Shown here in pieces: positions 19,601-27,951 of a stretch of 64,000 nt of DNA; position 1 is the stretch's first letter; the number at the start of each line of letters is the position of its first letter. Location: NCBI RefSeq assembly GCF_029978005.1, contig NZ_JARKOZ010000058.1, forward strand, positions 31,539 through 95,538, written 5' to 3'. The translations under genes were made by a program, and so were the position numbers. The notes under the pieces were generated by a model. That model saw nothing but the letters and a program-made list of their open reading frames with translations, was not told where the DNA came from and made no database searches. The stretch comes from Solidesulfovibrio sp. GTDB taxonomy: Bacteria > Desulfobacterota > Desulfovibrionia > Desulfovibrionales > Desulfovibrionaceae.

Positions 19601-21490
19601 AGCCAGATAGAGCATGGCCTGGGTCTGGCCGGGATCGGCCGCCAGCGCCTTTTGCAGGAACGTCGCGGCCTCGTCGAGCTTGCCCGCGTTCCAGAGCGAC
19701 CGGCCCGCGCCAGCCCAGACCGGGGCCATGGCCTTGGCCGAAACGCCTGTGGCCCAGGCCGGGGGCGTGAGGACGAAATAGGCCGCCGCGAACTGGTAGT
19801 CCACGATGGTGCGGGCCAGGCGCAGGTAGACCTCGCCGGCCAGGGCCGGGGTCAGGACGGCCCGGGTCAGGCGGCCGTCGGCGTCGAAGCCGGCCACCGG
19901 GGCCTGGCCGAGGCCGCCGGCCGGCAGGGCGGCCAGGGCGCGCAGGCGGTTGAGCGCCGCCTGGGACTTGCCGTCTTGCAGTTCGGCCATGGCCAGGAGC
20001 AGGTCGGGATAGGGGCCGGCCGGCCCCTGGGCCAGCACCTTGCCCACCAGATCCCAGCGGTTGCCGGCGGCCAGGGACCAGGCGAGCCCGAGCGGCGTCA
20101 CCTCCGGGGCGTGGGCGCGCAGCAGCGCCATGGCCTCGGCCGCGCGGCCGGTCTCGACGAGCAGCGGCACGATGCGGGCCACCAGCGGATCGCTGGCGGC
20201 CAGGCCGTCGTCCAGGGACTGCTTCCAGAAGGACAGGGCCATGTCCTGCTTGCCGGCGGCCCACAGCCGCCAGCCGATGTCGCGCAGGATGGCCGGGCGC
20301 ACGTCCAGGCCTTCGATGAGCCCCTCGATCCGGCCGATGCAGCTCGCCGGGTCGCTTTTGGGGCCGATGCGGCCGACCCAGGCGTCGGCCAGTTCGATCA
20401 GTTGGTCGCGGAAGGGGCGGCGGTTCTGGATCTGGCGGAATTCCCCGGTCGCGGCGGTCAGGTCGCCCTTGCGCCAGGCATCCATGGCCAGGCCGAAGTG
20501 CAGGCCGTCCTGGTCCGGCGCGTCGCGCAGCTTCTCCTCGAAGGCCTCGGCGGCGGGCCCCTGGCCCGAGGCCCGCAGGGCGAAGAGGTACTGGCCCTGG
20601 TAGACCGGGCTTTTCGGATTGAACTGAAGGGTCTTTTCCAGGAACTGCGCCGCCCGGACGTAGTCCTTGGAGGCCAGGCGGGCGTCGGCGATCCAGCCGG
20701 CCCAGAGCCCCACGTCCGGGGCGTTGCGCCACTGCGTTTCCCAGAGGTCCGCGGCCGCGCCGGGCTGTCCCTGGTTGTAGCGCACCCAGCCGAGCTCGCC
20801 CGTGACGGCCACCGGGTCGTAGCCGTTGGCCAGGGCCTTGTCGAGGAGCGCCTGGGCCAGGTCCAGGCGCTTGTCGGCCAGGGCTTCCTTGCCGGCGAAA
20901 AATTGCAGGGCGGCCACGACGTCCTTTCGCGCTGGAATGTCCGGGGCGTCGGCCAGGGCGCGCAGGGAGCCGGGGTCGCCGGCGGCGTAGCCGGCGGCCA
21001 GGGCCTTGACGGCCTGGCCGTCCGGCCCGGCCGGCTTCCAGGCGGCCAGGAACCGGGTCAGGTCGGCCTTGGCCTTGGGCCGGGACAGGAGGTCGATGAC
21101 GAGCGCGCCGGCCATGCCCTCGCCAAGCCCCGCCACATACTGCGAAAGGCGCGGCTGCCCGCCCTCGCCCAGGCGCAGCAGGGCCGAGAGTTCGAGCACG
21201 TTGGTTTCCAGGTCCCCTGGCTCCACCCGGATGGCCACGGCCAGGGTCTCCAGCGCGCCGGCGTAGTCCTTGGCCGCGATCTGCAGGGAGGCCTTCTGTC
21301 GCCACAGGGGCGGATAGGCCGGGTCCTGGGCCAGGGCCTGGGCGACGAGTTCCATGGCCTGGGCCGTCTGGCCCCGGGCGGCGGCCTGCTGGGACTGGCG
21401 CAAAAGCGTCACCACCGAGGCGTCGGCGGCCGAGGCGGCGGTGGGCGCGGCCAGGACGAGCGCCATGAGCAGAAGCAGTGTCTTGGTCAT
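16625..21490 (-). CDS. Giant outer-membrane exporter: TPR repeats, pseudo-NodB domain, C-terminal beta-barrel
   Basis: A 1621-residue protein with a signal peptide ending near 'TAASA' (residue 21). Residues about 25-950 are tetratricopeptide-like helices. Residues about 960-1195 resemble a polysaccharide-deacetylase fold (VLCLYYADV, 'LAEHLRAVAAAGGRFLDVAEL', PVFFYPGGD) whose catalytic residues are not evident. More TPRs follow, then about 310 residues of alternating strands ending in Phe, the C-terminal signature of BAM-inserted barrels. This is the PgaA/BcsC architecture (periplasmic TPR scaffold plus outer-membrane pore), enlarged and with an inserted domain. It starts 4 nt after the upstream stop with AAAGG at 7 nt. 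Predicted role is polymer export across the outer membrane. Confidence 0.82.
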   Translation of the reverse strand: MTKTLLLLMALVLAAPTAASAADASVVTLLRQSQQAAARGQTAQAMELVAQALAQDPAYPPLWRQKASLQIAAKDYAGALETLAVAIRVEPGDLETNVLELSALLRLGEGGQPRLSQYVAGLGEGMAGALVIDLLSRPKAKADLTRFLAAWKPAGPDGQAVKALAAGYAAGDPGSLRALADAPDIPARKDVVAALQFFAGKEALADKRLDLAQALLDKALANGYDPVAVTGELGWVRYNQGQPGAAADLWETQWRNAPDVGLWAGWIADARLASKDYVRAAQFLEKTLQFNPKSPVYQGQYLFALRASGQGPAAEAFEEKLRDAPDQDGLHFGLAMDAWRKGDLTAATGEFRQIQNRRPFRDQLIELADAWVGRIGPKSDPASCIGRIEGLIEGLDVRPAILRDIGWRLWAAGKQDMALSFWKQSLDDGLAASDPLVARIVPLLVETGRAAEAMALLRAHAPEVTPLGLAWSLAAGNRWDLVGKVLAQGPAGPYPDLLLAMAELQDGKSQAALNRLRALAALPAGGLGQAPVAGFDADGRLTRAVLTPALAGEVYLRLARTIVDYQFAAAYFVLTPPAWATGVSAKAMAPVWAGAGRSLWNAGKLDEAATFLQKALAADPGQTQAMLYLALVKKRQGQDAEAGKLLDAAMAKAPPFDREYALGEFALLDGDKAAALSRFQAAVNLSPADATLRLRVVNLLVAADRFAEARRVDAWFEDKTAKGDKAVFSAAAAARLDLGDPKGAEALYRAMLAVNPDSLDYLSGLGLALNRQSRYAETVAALSAPYAASASPLLGGVVCEALLSLGQYQETIRQAEIGLARNPNDKELLRQAAEAAEFAKDPAHCEGYARRYLEQDPDSVTIQNMYGQTLLDQEKYEAAMAHYKGLLEKNPVYLPALRGIFNIHQYTGDAPKAYEAAQNLMTVAPDNATLRLHYAVAAAADHDYRPAFPTLEKIRDFGPGSPVLCLYYADVRDAEAAGKVRLSQLAEHLRAVAAAGGRFLDVAELAARPAGEEARKKRDVDLAPRVALLVDRTAGPVLDKIDALLAEVGGKALLVVGGESLADGTPYLPDLAQVRRLVGTGRWSLALTDHRPPTVTSADGRPTGLWTAGGAVAGDAADPGAAAARLTARLKALDPRSEILGSARPVFFYPGGDAPIEALGADAAGREGYAKAVAEAFPLAFELTPEGYWTPVSDPRRIAAKAVSPSLDAAGLGRYLKQANPMRQVSLELAKVYSWQEQLGQAENYFKEAADLKVNPADLTYHRAVNAYYMHDDPVAVARAEKAVEEAPDAPRTHVQLGRAELRTRPRVEASATTWWDSDNRQYGWFGLGGDVHLRDDLLVFARTGRIQWSLDSFQRRGKMLKAISNTLENGSLAASDVYDVLHSRRTRHLDGEDLTVGARWFFHPEFWLEAQGQLTNTDSGPSTWINGMATVHGPLAPKGLPVDGTWDLQAAHERIDTVEAISDQIMANRLSLFTHNRVFDYYDLFLNLHGISRTDGNNTSSVDGRLLARLFEFPLFSLGYAFQFANSDRNPPQYWAPLDLATHLAYGSFGYSPTRWFNINGSAGYGPSRDRNNDWRNIWRANAGMDITMRERLKLSVKYSYFSTPTYNLSEAWAGISYIF

Positions 21491-21494
21491 GGCG

Positions 21495-23462
21495 CTACCT
21501 TTTCACCTCGTAGGAAACGGCCGTTGCCTCGGGAGGAGCGGGGAGGCGGAAGAGCATGCGCGCGCGGTCGTAGCGGTTCCGAAGCGTCGCCATGTCCGGG
21601 GCGTCCTCGGCGGGCGCGACGTCGAAGAGCAGCCAGTCCGGCGTCAGGAGCGGCCCGGCGGCCAGGCGCGCCGCTTCGGCCTGAGACAGGCGCAGGACCA
21701 CGGCGAAGCCTTTGGCCCGGAGATTCTTGATGCACGGGGAAAGGGCGGCGAGGTCCGGAAAGTTGTCCAGGGACAGCACCAAGCCGCGCAGCAGCTTGGC
21801 GAAGACCATGGCCGCCGGAGCCTTTTCCACGAAGGCGACGGTTTCCATGACCTTGGCCGCGTCGGCCTCGGGCATGTCCAGGTAGACGCCGACGCCGGCC
21901 GCGGACACGGCCACCAGGGCGGCGGCGTCGCCCACCGGGTCGGAGGCGAGGTTCGTGGCCGGCAGGATCATGCCGGTCAGGGTCCGGGCCTCGTCCAGGG
22001 CGGCGTCGCGCACGGTCGGCAACTGGACCCAGCGCGGCGCAAAGGTGGTCAGCCGCAGGTCCGTGAAGCTGGTCGGCTGTTGCTCCTTGTCGGAAAGGGC
22101 CCCCAGGGCGAAGTAGCCCCGGCTGGTGTCGGCCGTCAGGGGAATGGGATAGGGGCAGGCGCTTTTGCCGTCCACGGAAAGGAGCAGCCGGTTGGCCTTG
22201 ACGCAGCCGTCCAGGCTTACGGGGCCGTCGTGCTCCAGGGGCAGGACGTACTGGAGGATGGTGTTGAGGGAGGAACCGTTTTTTTCCTGCACCACCACCC
22301 GGTCCTGGGTGATCTGCAGGCGCACGAAAGAGCCCGGCCCGCGGTAGCGCAGGTAGACGAGGCTCGCGCCGCCCGGTTGGGGATCGACCTTGACCTGGCA
22401 CAGGAAGTCCTCGAACCCCTCGGAGCCCCGCAGCCGGGCGAAAGGGTCCACGCCGGCCGGCGCGGTCAGGGTCAGGCGCTGGCCGTCGGCCGCGACGTCT
22501 CCGGCCGCGACCTGCCACAGGCCCTGGCGCACGGAATCGGAGAAGTCCAGGTAGCGCGACCGGGGCAGGCGGGAGTCGATCTCCAGGAGCAGCCGTTCGG
22601 CGGTCCAGTCCGGGGCCACGGCCAGGCGGGTCAGGGCGTGGGGATCGTTCTCCCGGGAATTGTAGGCCTCGCCCACCCGGGTGAAGGCCACGGGAAAGGT
22701 GGCCTTGAGGTCCTTCTCGAGAGGATCGGCCAGGGCGGCGGGCAGGCTTACGCCGAGGGTGTTGGCCGGCACGAAGACGTAGCCCAGGGGCGGGACGCCG
22801 GCGGCCTCGTCGATGGACCGGTAGGCCAGGCGGAAGTCCTCGGCCGCCCGGGCTTCGAACTCCTGCTGGGTTTCGACGGACTTGCCGTCGGGGCCGGTCT
22901 GGAGCGCGGCCAGGTAATGAAAGGCGGCGGTTTTCCCGGCGGCGGCGGGATCCTCGGCATGGTAGCCCATGGAATCGACGTCCCAGAAGGGGCTGCGCGC
23001 GATCTTGCCCAGCTCGTCGGCGCGCACGAAAAACCGGTTCCAGCCCGTGAGGTGGCCGCCGAAAAGGTACAGGGAGGCGTGAAAGCCCGTTTCCTGGAGC
23101 ACGGGCTGGCTGAAGAGCACGCTGTCCTTGCGCCCGCCTTCGAACATCACATACAGGGCCTTTTCGGGCAGGGGCTTGTCGGCATTGTAGAAATCCCGCA
23201 AGTCGGCCGTGGCCACGGTGCGAAAGCCGGCCTTGGCCAGGGCCGTCAGGTGCTCGCGCAGCCGGGCCTTGGTCACCAGGGCGTTTTCGCGCTCCTCCAT
23301 GGTCAGGCCGCCGTAGGAAATGGCCACGAACCCGTCGCGCTGGCTCCAGGCGGCCCGGTCCTCGGCCGGAGGAGCGCCGCGCCGGAAGGTCGTCTGGTAG
23401 ACGGCCAAGGCGACGACGCCCAGGATGGCGTACTGGAAGGCGTAGCGCAGGAACTTTCTCAT
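21495..23462 (-). CDS. Membrane-anchored pseudo-polysaccharide deacetylase with jelly-roll-like middle domain
   Basis: A 655-residue protein with one N-terminal transmembrane anchor (about 7-24). Residues 40-300 have the layout of PgaB/IcaB-type deacetylases ('ALVTKARLREHLTALAKAG', 'TVATADLRDFYNADKPLPEKA'), but the catalytic TFDDG is VMFEGG, so the motif-1 aspartates are gone. Residues about 320-490 look like a beta-sandwich (concanavalin/LamG-like); 500-655 are alpha/beta of unknown kind. Its ATG overlaps the stop of the glycosyltransferase gene (ATGA). A non-catalytic polymer-guiding or binding role in the periplasm is plausible (inference); I know no named family with this full arrangement. 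Confidence 0.7.
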   Translation of the reverse strand: MRKFLRYAFQYAILGVVALAVYQTTFRRGAPPAEDRAAWSQRDGFVAISYGGLTMEERENALVTKARLREHLTALAKAGFRTVATADLRDFYNADKPLPEKALYVMFEGGRKDSVLFSQPVLQETGFHASLYLFGGHLTGWNRFFVRADELGKIARSPFWDVDSMGYHAEDPAAAGKTAAFHYLAALQTGPDGKSVETQQEFEARAAEDFRLAYRSIDEAAGVPPLGYVFVPANTLGVSLPAALADPLEKDLKATFPVAFTRVGEAYNSRENDPHALTRLAVAPDWTAERLLLEIDSRLPRSRYLDFSDSVRQGLWQVAAGDVAADGQRLTLTAPAGVDPFARLRGSEGFEDFLCQVKVDPQPGGASLVYLRYRGPGSFVRLQITQDRVVVQEKNGSSLNTILQYVLPLEHDGPVSLDGCVKANRLLLSVDGKSACPYPIPLTADTSRGYFALGALSDKEQQPTSFTDLRLTTFAPRWVQLPTVRDAALDEARTLTGMILPATNLASDPVGDAAALVAVSAAGVGVYLDMPEADAAKVMETVAFVEKAPAAMVFAKLLRGLVLSLDNFPDLAALSPCIKNLRAKGFAVVLRLSQAEAARLAAGPLLTPDWLLFDVAPAEDAPDMATLRNRYDRARMLFRLPAPPEATAVSYEVKR

Positions 23463-25174
23463 GATTGGTCCCCGGTGGTCTGGGTGGCCGCCCGGGGCTG
23501 GGGAGCGTCCTTGGCCGGGACCTTGGCGTCATGGCTCGAGGGCCGCGTACCCCACTCCGACTTCCAGAAGGTGAGCACGGCCCACACGATCTGCCACAGC
23601 AGCACGAAAAGGTAGAAGAAGCAGAACGGCACGCCGTAGAACCACAGGTTGGAGCGCTTGATGAAGAGATAGGACGTGCACATGAGCATGCTCATGACGA
23701 ACACGCCCGCGATGTACATGACGGGCCACACGCCGTAGACCAGGGGCATGAACACGAAGGCCCGCAGCACGATGACCGGTCCCAGAAGCGGCAGGATGAA
23801 GCCCAGGTAGAAGGAGATGGCCATGAAGGGCTCCTTCTTCCACATGAAGGCGCAGGCCCGCAGGGTCTCGCGCAGCCAGGAACGCTTCCAGCGCATCTGC
23901 TGGCTGTAGAACTTCCGGTAGGACGAGGGCACGATGGTGTGGGTCACGGCCGTGTGCTGGTACACGGCGTCGTGGCTGCCGAGCACGTAGTTGGTCAGGC
24001 TCCTGTCGTCGCCGAAGGTGGCCGGTCGGCCGAGGTAGGTCTGGTGCTCCCAGGCGTCGAGGCAGCGCATGAGCACGTCCCGGCGGTAGGCGGCCAGGGG
24101 GCCGGACAGGCAGGTCACGGCGTCGAAGACGCTCTCGGCCGCCTTGAAGATGCGAAAGCCCACATAGTAGCGCACGGCCTGCATGCGCGTGAGCGCATTG
24201 GTCCACTTGTTCTCCACCTCGCAACGTCCGGTGGATGCGCCGATGCGCGGATTTTTCAGCGGCTGCACCACCTGGAGGATGGAGATCGGCTGCAGGAAGC
24301 TGTCGGAATCCACGAACACGAGCACGTCGCCCTTGGCCAGGCGCGCGCCGGCGGCCATGGCGTGGCGCTTGCCCCGGTTGCGGGGAAACGCGTGGATGAC
24401 GAGCCGCTCGCCCACCTCGTCGTAGATCTTGGCCTTGACCGCCTCGAGGGCGGTCAAGGACCCGTCGGTGCTGCCGTCGTCCACCACGATCACTTCCAGG
24501 AGCTCCTCGGGATAGTGCTGGTTGAGGCAGCCGCGTACGGTGCGCTCGATCCATTCCTCCTCGTTGAAGCAGGGAATGACGACGCTCACGCTGGGGGTGA
24601 AGTCGGGATCCACGGGGAAGGGGCGGTACAGGGCGGCGAAGAAGAAGCGCGACAAGAGGTAGAACAGGGCGCACAGGCCGTAGAGGAAGACCGGCACGTC
24701 GAACCAGAAGTAGAAGACGCTCTCCTTCTTGAGGAACCACACGCCGATCAGGGTCAGCATGACGCCGAGCAGCGCCGTAGCCTCGAAATAGCGCCAGCGG
24801 CTGCGGCGCAGGCATTCGGTGATGGTCTTGTCGAACCGAAAGGCGGCGTTTCCGCTGGAGACGTCCAGGCGCACCACGGTGGCCGGCAGCTTGAGGTAGG
24901 ATTCGTAGCCCTCGGGCAGGGTGCCGGCGCTCAGGAAGAAGCGCAGCATGGCCTTCTGGCCCACGCGAAGCTTCTTGTCGGGCGTAAGCAGCATGCCGCC
25001 CTGGGAAAGGTTGACGACGTTTCCCGAGCAATAGCGGTACTTGCCGTCCTCGGAATAGACGTCGGCCTTGCCCTCGGAGAAATAGCGCGTGTCGTGGGCG
25101 CGTCGCGTGGTCCCCTTGGAGGGGATGTCCGGCAAAAAGCGGCGGTCGGGCTTCTCGCGGGGGAAGACTTCCAT
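23459..25174 (-). CDS. PilZ-glycosyltransferase 2 fusion: c-di-GMP-controlled polysaccharide synthase
   Basis: A 571-residue inner-membrane protein. N-terminal PilZ domain (about 23-115) with RR...R at 24-30 and NLSQGG at 55-60, the two c-di-GMP-binding motifs. Two transmembrane helices (about 131-180) lead to a processive GT2 domain: VDDGST at 231-236, VDSDS at 288-292 (DxD type), GDDR at 388-391 and QQMRW at 425-429. Four to five membrane helices follow. The stretch CLSGPL...GDDRSLTN...QQMRWKRSW resembles class I hyaluronan synthases and NodC/chitin synthases more than cellulose synthase. Known cellulose synthases carry PilZ at the C-terminus, so the N-terminal fusion is unusual. First gene of a five-gene operon. 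Confidence 0.85.
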   Translation of the reverse strand: MEVFPREKPDRRFLPDIPSKGTTRRAHDTRYFSEGKADVYSEDGKYRYCSGNVVNLSQGGMLLTPDKKLRVGQKAMLRFFLSAGTLPEGYESYLKLPATVVRLDVSSGNAAFRFDKTITECLRRSRWRYFEATALLGVMLTLIGVWFLKKESVFYFWFDVPVFLYGLCALFYLLSRFFFAALYRPFPVDPDFTPSVSVVIPCFNEEEWIERTVRGCLNQHYPEELLEVIVVDDGSTDGSLTALEAVKAKIYDEVGERLVIHAFPRNRGKRHAMAAGARLAKGDVLVFVDSDSFLQPISILQVVQPLKNPRIGASTGRCEVENKWTNALTRMQAVRYYVGFRIFKAAESVFDAVTCLSGPLAAYRRDVLMRCLDAWEHQTYLGRPATFGDDRSLTNYVLGSHDAVYQHTAVTHTIVPSSYRKFYSQQMRWKRSWLRETLRACAFMWKKEPFMAISFYLGFILPLLGPVIVLRAFVFMPLVYGVWPVMYIAGVFVMSMLMCTSYLFIKRSNLWFYGVPFCFFYLFVLLWQIVWAVLTFWKSEWGTRPSSHDAKVPAKDAPQPRAATQTTGDQS

Positions 25175-25384
25175 ATCCTCGTGCTCCCAGGTTGCTTGGC
25201 AGCCGGAGCGGGCCTGACACTTCCGCCCGGAATAATTTCCGACCGATTCGTTTTATATTGTTAGAATCTGCGTTTTCATTGGCCGCCTCCGCTGCGCCGC
25301 TCTTGACGAGGGGATGTTGCGGTGGTGGTATATTCAAATAAATATTTAATTTTTTCAATATGTTATCGATACAGGCCGGGCAGG
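25175..25384. other. AT-rich promoter region of the polysaccharide operon
   Basis: Two AT-rich patches (about 25230-25275 and 25325-25370) stand out from the GC-rich surroundings and most likely hold the operon promoter. A minus-strand TTGAAA followed 17-19 nt later by GAATAT/TATACC is one weak candidate. No gene. Confidence 0.45.
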
Positions 25385-26390
25385 TCACCCGGTGGGTCCC
25401 CCGGGCCTGCGCCGGGCAGCGAAAAGAAAGCAAGAGGGGTGCCAGGACGGCGAGAGCGGCGACGCCCGAGGAGAGGCCGGCATTTCCGCACGAGCGGCCG
25501 CTCCCGCGGCGGCCGGCCGGGTGAGCCCGGGCGAGCCGGGAGTCAGGGGGCTGACCTCGGTCACGTTGGCGCTGTATTTCGCGCCGGTGAGGTCCACGGG
25601 GCTTCGCGGCTGGGTCAGGCAATGGCTCAGGGTCACGCTGGCGGCGGCCGTCTCGCTCCAGACGAGGTAGTCCGCGGCGTAGCCGTTGGCCATGAGCAGG
25701 CAGTTCGTGAGCTGCACGCCGCCGGGGATGGCGGCGCCCGAGGAGCTGTAGAGCACGTCGCCGGAAAAGCCGGCCGGCAGGCAGTTGTTGAACTGCACCC
25801 GGGAGGCCGTGTGGGGCCGGACGTAGCCGAACTGCATGTCCGCGAACAGGCAGTAGTCGAACGTCACGGGCGAGGAACCGGCGTCTAGGGTGACGATCTG
25901 GCCGTCATCGGTGCCCCGGCGCGCGCCGGCGATGGTGCAGCGCGAAAAGCCCGCCCCGCCCGAGCCCACGGACAGCGGCTGCATGCCCGGGCCGAAGGTG
26001 CACTGTTCGAAAGTCGGCCCGCCGCCGCTGATCCTGACGTTGACGGTATGGGCGTCGGTGTTGGCCGGGCCGTCGAAGACGATGCACCGCCAGGTCGTGT
26101 GCGCGCCGACGAAAGCACGGGCTGCCCTTCCACGCCGCGGATGGTCACCAGGCCGTTTTTGCCGCTCGCGGCGCTGCCCGTGACGGTGACGCCGCGGTGT
26201 AGGCCTCGAGGATTTCCCCGGTGTAGGCCCCGCCGGCCACTTCCTCCGTGTCGCCCGAGCCGGCGGCGTCCACGTAGATCGTGGCCGCCAAGAGTGGGCC
26301 GGGAAGACAGGACAAAAGCGTCAGAGCAGGGAAAAGGAGGGAGCAGAGCCAACGGATGGGGCCGCGCGGGAGCAAGGGACGTGAACGCAT
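25385..26390 (-). pseudogene. Secreted right-handed beta-helix protein, two frameshifts
   Basis: The N-terminus (ATG 26390, AGGA 8 nt upstream) encodes a signal peptide and 'ATIYVDAAGSGDT', a typical start of beta-helix proteins. The frame is lost after 'GEILEAYT' near 26200, continues in a second frame as 'GVTVTGSAASGKNGLVTIRGVEGQPV', then shifts again near 26115 into a third frame (HTTWRCIVFDGPANTDAH) that runs to the stop at 25385 through helix-like turns with repeated N-C-L rungs. Both shifts are explained by a single missing base, the second in a short T run (CTTT). Either decay or sequencing indels. Such proteins often bind or cleave polysaccharide; proximity to the polymer operon is suggestive only. 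Confidence 0.75.
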
Positions 26391-26487
26391 GTCGGATATC
26401 CTGATAATGGGTATCCGTAACCGGGGGAAGATGTCGAGGCAAGCGTGCAGGGCGCGAACGGACGGTGCGGAAAGGGGAAGGCATTGT

Positions 26488-26522
26488 CGCGCCCCACCGG
26501 GGGTCCCCTCCCGTCGGGCGCG
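26488..26522 (-). terminator. Hairpin downstream of the uraA-small ORF pair
   Basis: CGCGCCC pairs with GGGCGCG, with further GC pairing inside. It lies about 30 nt past the small ORF stop and has no clear U-tract. Confidence 0.4.
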
Positions 26523-26548
26523 GCGAGGAGGGAAACTGTTTTATTTCG

Positions 26549-26650
26549 TTAGTCGGCTTGTTTGGTTTTGATAACCGCGTCGGCCAGACAGGAGAGGGCG
26601 TAGCAGGATGCAACCACCATGAATACAATGACTATTTTTTCGAAGAACAT
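26549..26650 (-). CDS. 33-residue single-span membrane peptide
   Basis: The sequence starts MFFEKIVIVFMVVASCYALS and ends with a charged TKQAD tail: one hydrophobic segment of about 18 residues. A strong GGAGG lies 8 nt before the ATG, which is the main reason for calling it. It follows the permease stop by 47 nt on the same strand, so cotranscription is likely. A role as a small accessory subunit of the permease is possible, but the function is unknown. Confidence 0.65.
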   Translation of the reverse strand: MFFEKIVIVFMVVASCYALSCLADAVIKTKQAD

Positions 26651-26697
26651 AGGGATAACCTCCGCTTGCCCCATGTTCTTGCATCCCGCGTGCCAGC

Positions 26698-27951
26698 CTA
26701 TTCCCGCCGGCGCGGCAGGGGCAGCACGAGGTTGAGGAGCACCCCGGCCACGCCGGCCAGCCCGATGCCCTCCAGGCGCAGTCCGCCCAGGGAGAAGGTC
26801 ATGCGCCCCATGCCGAGCACGATGATGAGCGCCACGATGACCATGTTGCGCGGCTCCATGAGGTCCGCGCCCTCCCGCACCAGGGAGTTGAGGCCGACCA
26901 CCATGATGGCTCCGAATAAAAGCAGCATGATGCCGCCCATGACCGGGGTGGGGATGCTCTGGAGCAGCGCCCCGAGCTTGCCGACGAAGGCCAGGCACAA
27001 GGCGGTCAGCGCCGCCCAGGTCATGAGCGCCGGATTGTAGATCTTGGTCAGCGCCACCGCGCCCGTGACCTCGGCGTAGGTGGTCAGCGGCGGTCCGCCC
27101 AGGCAGCCGGCCAGGGCCGTGGCCACGCCGTCGCCGAGAAGCGACCGGTCCACGCCCGGGTCTTGCAGGTAGTCGCGGCCCGTCACCTGGCCGACGGCCA
27201 GGATGCCGCCGAAATGCTCGATGATGGGCGCGATGGCCACGGGCACGATGACCACCATGGCGTCCAGGGAAAACGACGGCGCGACGAAGTGGGGCACGGC
27301 GAACCAGGGCGCGGCGGCCACGGCGGAGAAATCCACCATGCCCAGGCACAGGGACAGCACGTAGCCCGCGCCGATGCCGCTCAATATGGGCAAAAGGCGC
27401 AGCATCCCCCGGGCGTAGATGGCCACGGTCACGGTCACGGCCAGGGAGAAGAAGGACACGAGCATGGCCGTTTGTTCGGGAAAAAGCACGGCCGCGCCGT
27501 CGCCGGTCTTGCCCATGGCCATGGCCACGCCGACAGGAGCCAGGATGAGGCCGATGACCATGATGACCGGCCCGGTGACGATGGTGGGCAAAAGCCGTTG
27601 GAGAAAGCCCACGCCGCGCGCCCGGATGACGCCGGCGGCGACGGCGTAGACCACGCCCACGGCGGCCAGGGCCCCGGTGGTGGCGGCGACGCCGTAGGTT
27701 TTGACGCTAAACATGATGGGCGCGATGAAGGCGAAGGAGGAGCCGAGGAAGATCGGGATGCGCCCCTTGGTCAGCAGCTGGTAGAGCAGGGTGCCGCAGC
27801 CGGCGCAGAAAAGGGCCACATTGGGATTGAGGCCGGTCAGGAGCGGCACCAGCACCAGCGCGCCGAAGGCCACGAAAAGCATCTGCGCGCCCACGGGAAT
27901 GTCCCGCGCCCGCAACTGGTAGTCGCTTCCCTCCCGGGGTGTCGTCGCCAT
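26698..27951 (-). CDS. uraA: Uracil/xanthine permease (NCS2 / UraA family)
   Basis: A 417-residue inner-membrane transporter with about 12-14 hydrophobic segments. 'LGSSFAFIAPI' near 70, 'IAPIIEHFGGI' near 236 (the family substrate-binding Glu-His region), 'LGGPPLTTYAEVTGAVALTKI' near 285 and 'PTPVMGGI' near 335 define NCS2 proteins; TTYAEN-like wording and EH favour uracil over xanthine. GGAGGG precedes the ATG. Nucleobase:proton symport is the known role. Confidence 0.88.
   Translation of the reverse strand: MATTPREGSDYQLRARDIPVGAQMLFVAFGALVLVPLLTGLNPNVALFCAGCGTLLYQLLTKGRIPIFLGSSFAFIAPIMFSVKTYGVAATTGALAAVGVVYAVAAGVIRARGVGFLQRLLPTIVTGPVIMVIGLILAPVGVAMAMGKTGDGAAVLFPEQTAMLVSFFSLAVTVTVAIYARGMLRLLPILSGIGAGYVLSLCLGMVDFSAVAAAPWFAVPHFVAPSFSLDAMVVIVPVAIAPIIEHFGGILAVGQVTGRDYLQDPGVDRSLLGDGVATALAGCLGGPPLTTYAEVTGAVALTKIYNPALMTWAALTALCLAFVGKLGALLQSIPTPVMGGIMLLLFGAIMVVGLNSLVREGADLMEPRNMVIVALIIVLGMGRMTFSLGGLRLEGIGLAGVAGVLLNLVLPLPRRRE

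Noticed and set aside
25235-25270. Copy of the gab activator dyad in the polysaccharide promoter region (GATTC and GAATC are both present)
   Set aside because: The half-sites are 14 nt apart instead of 6, so the architecture differs.
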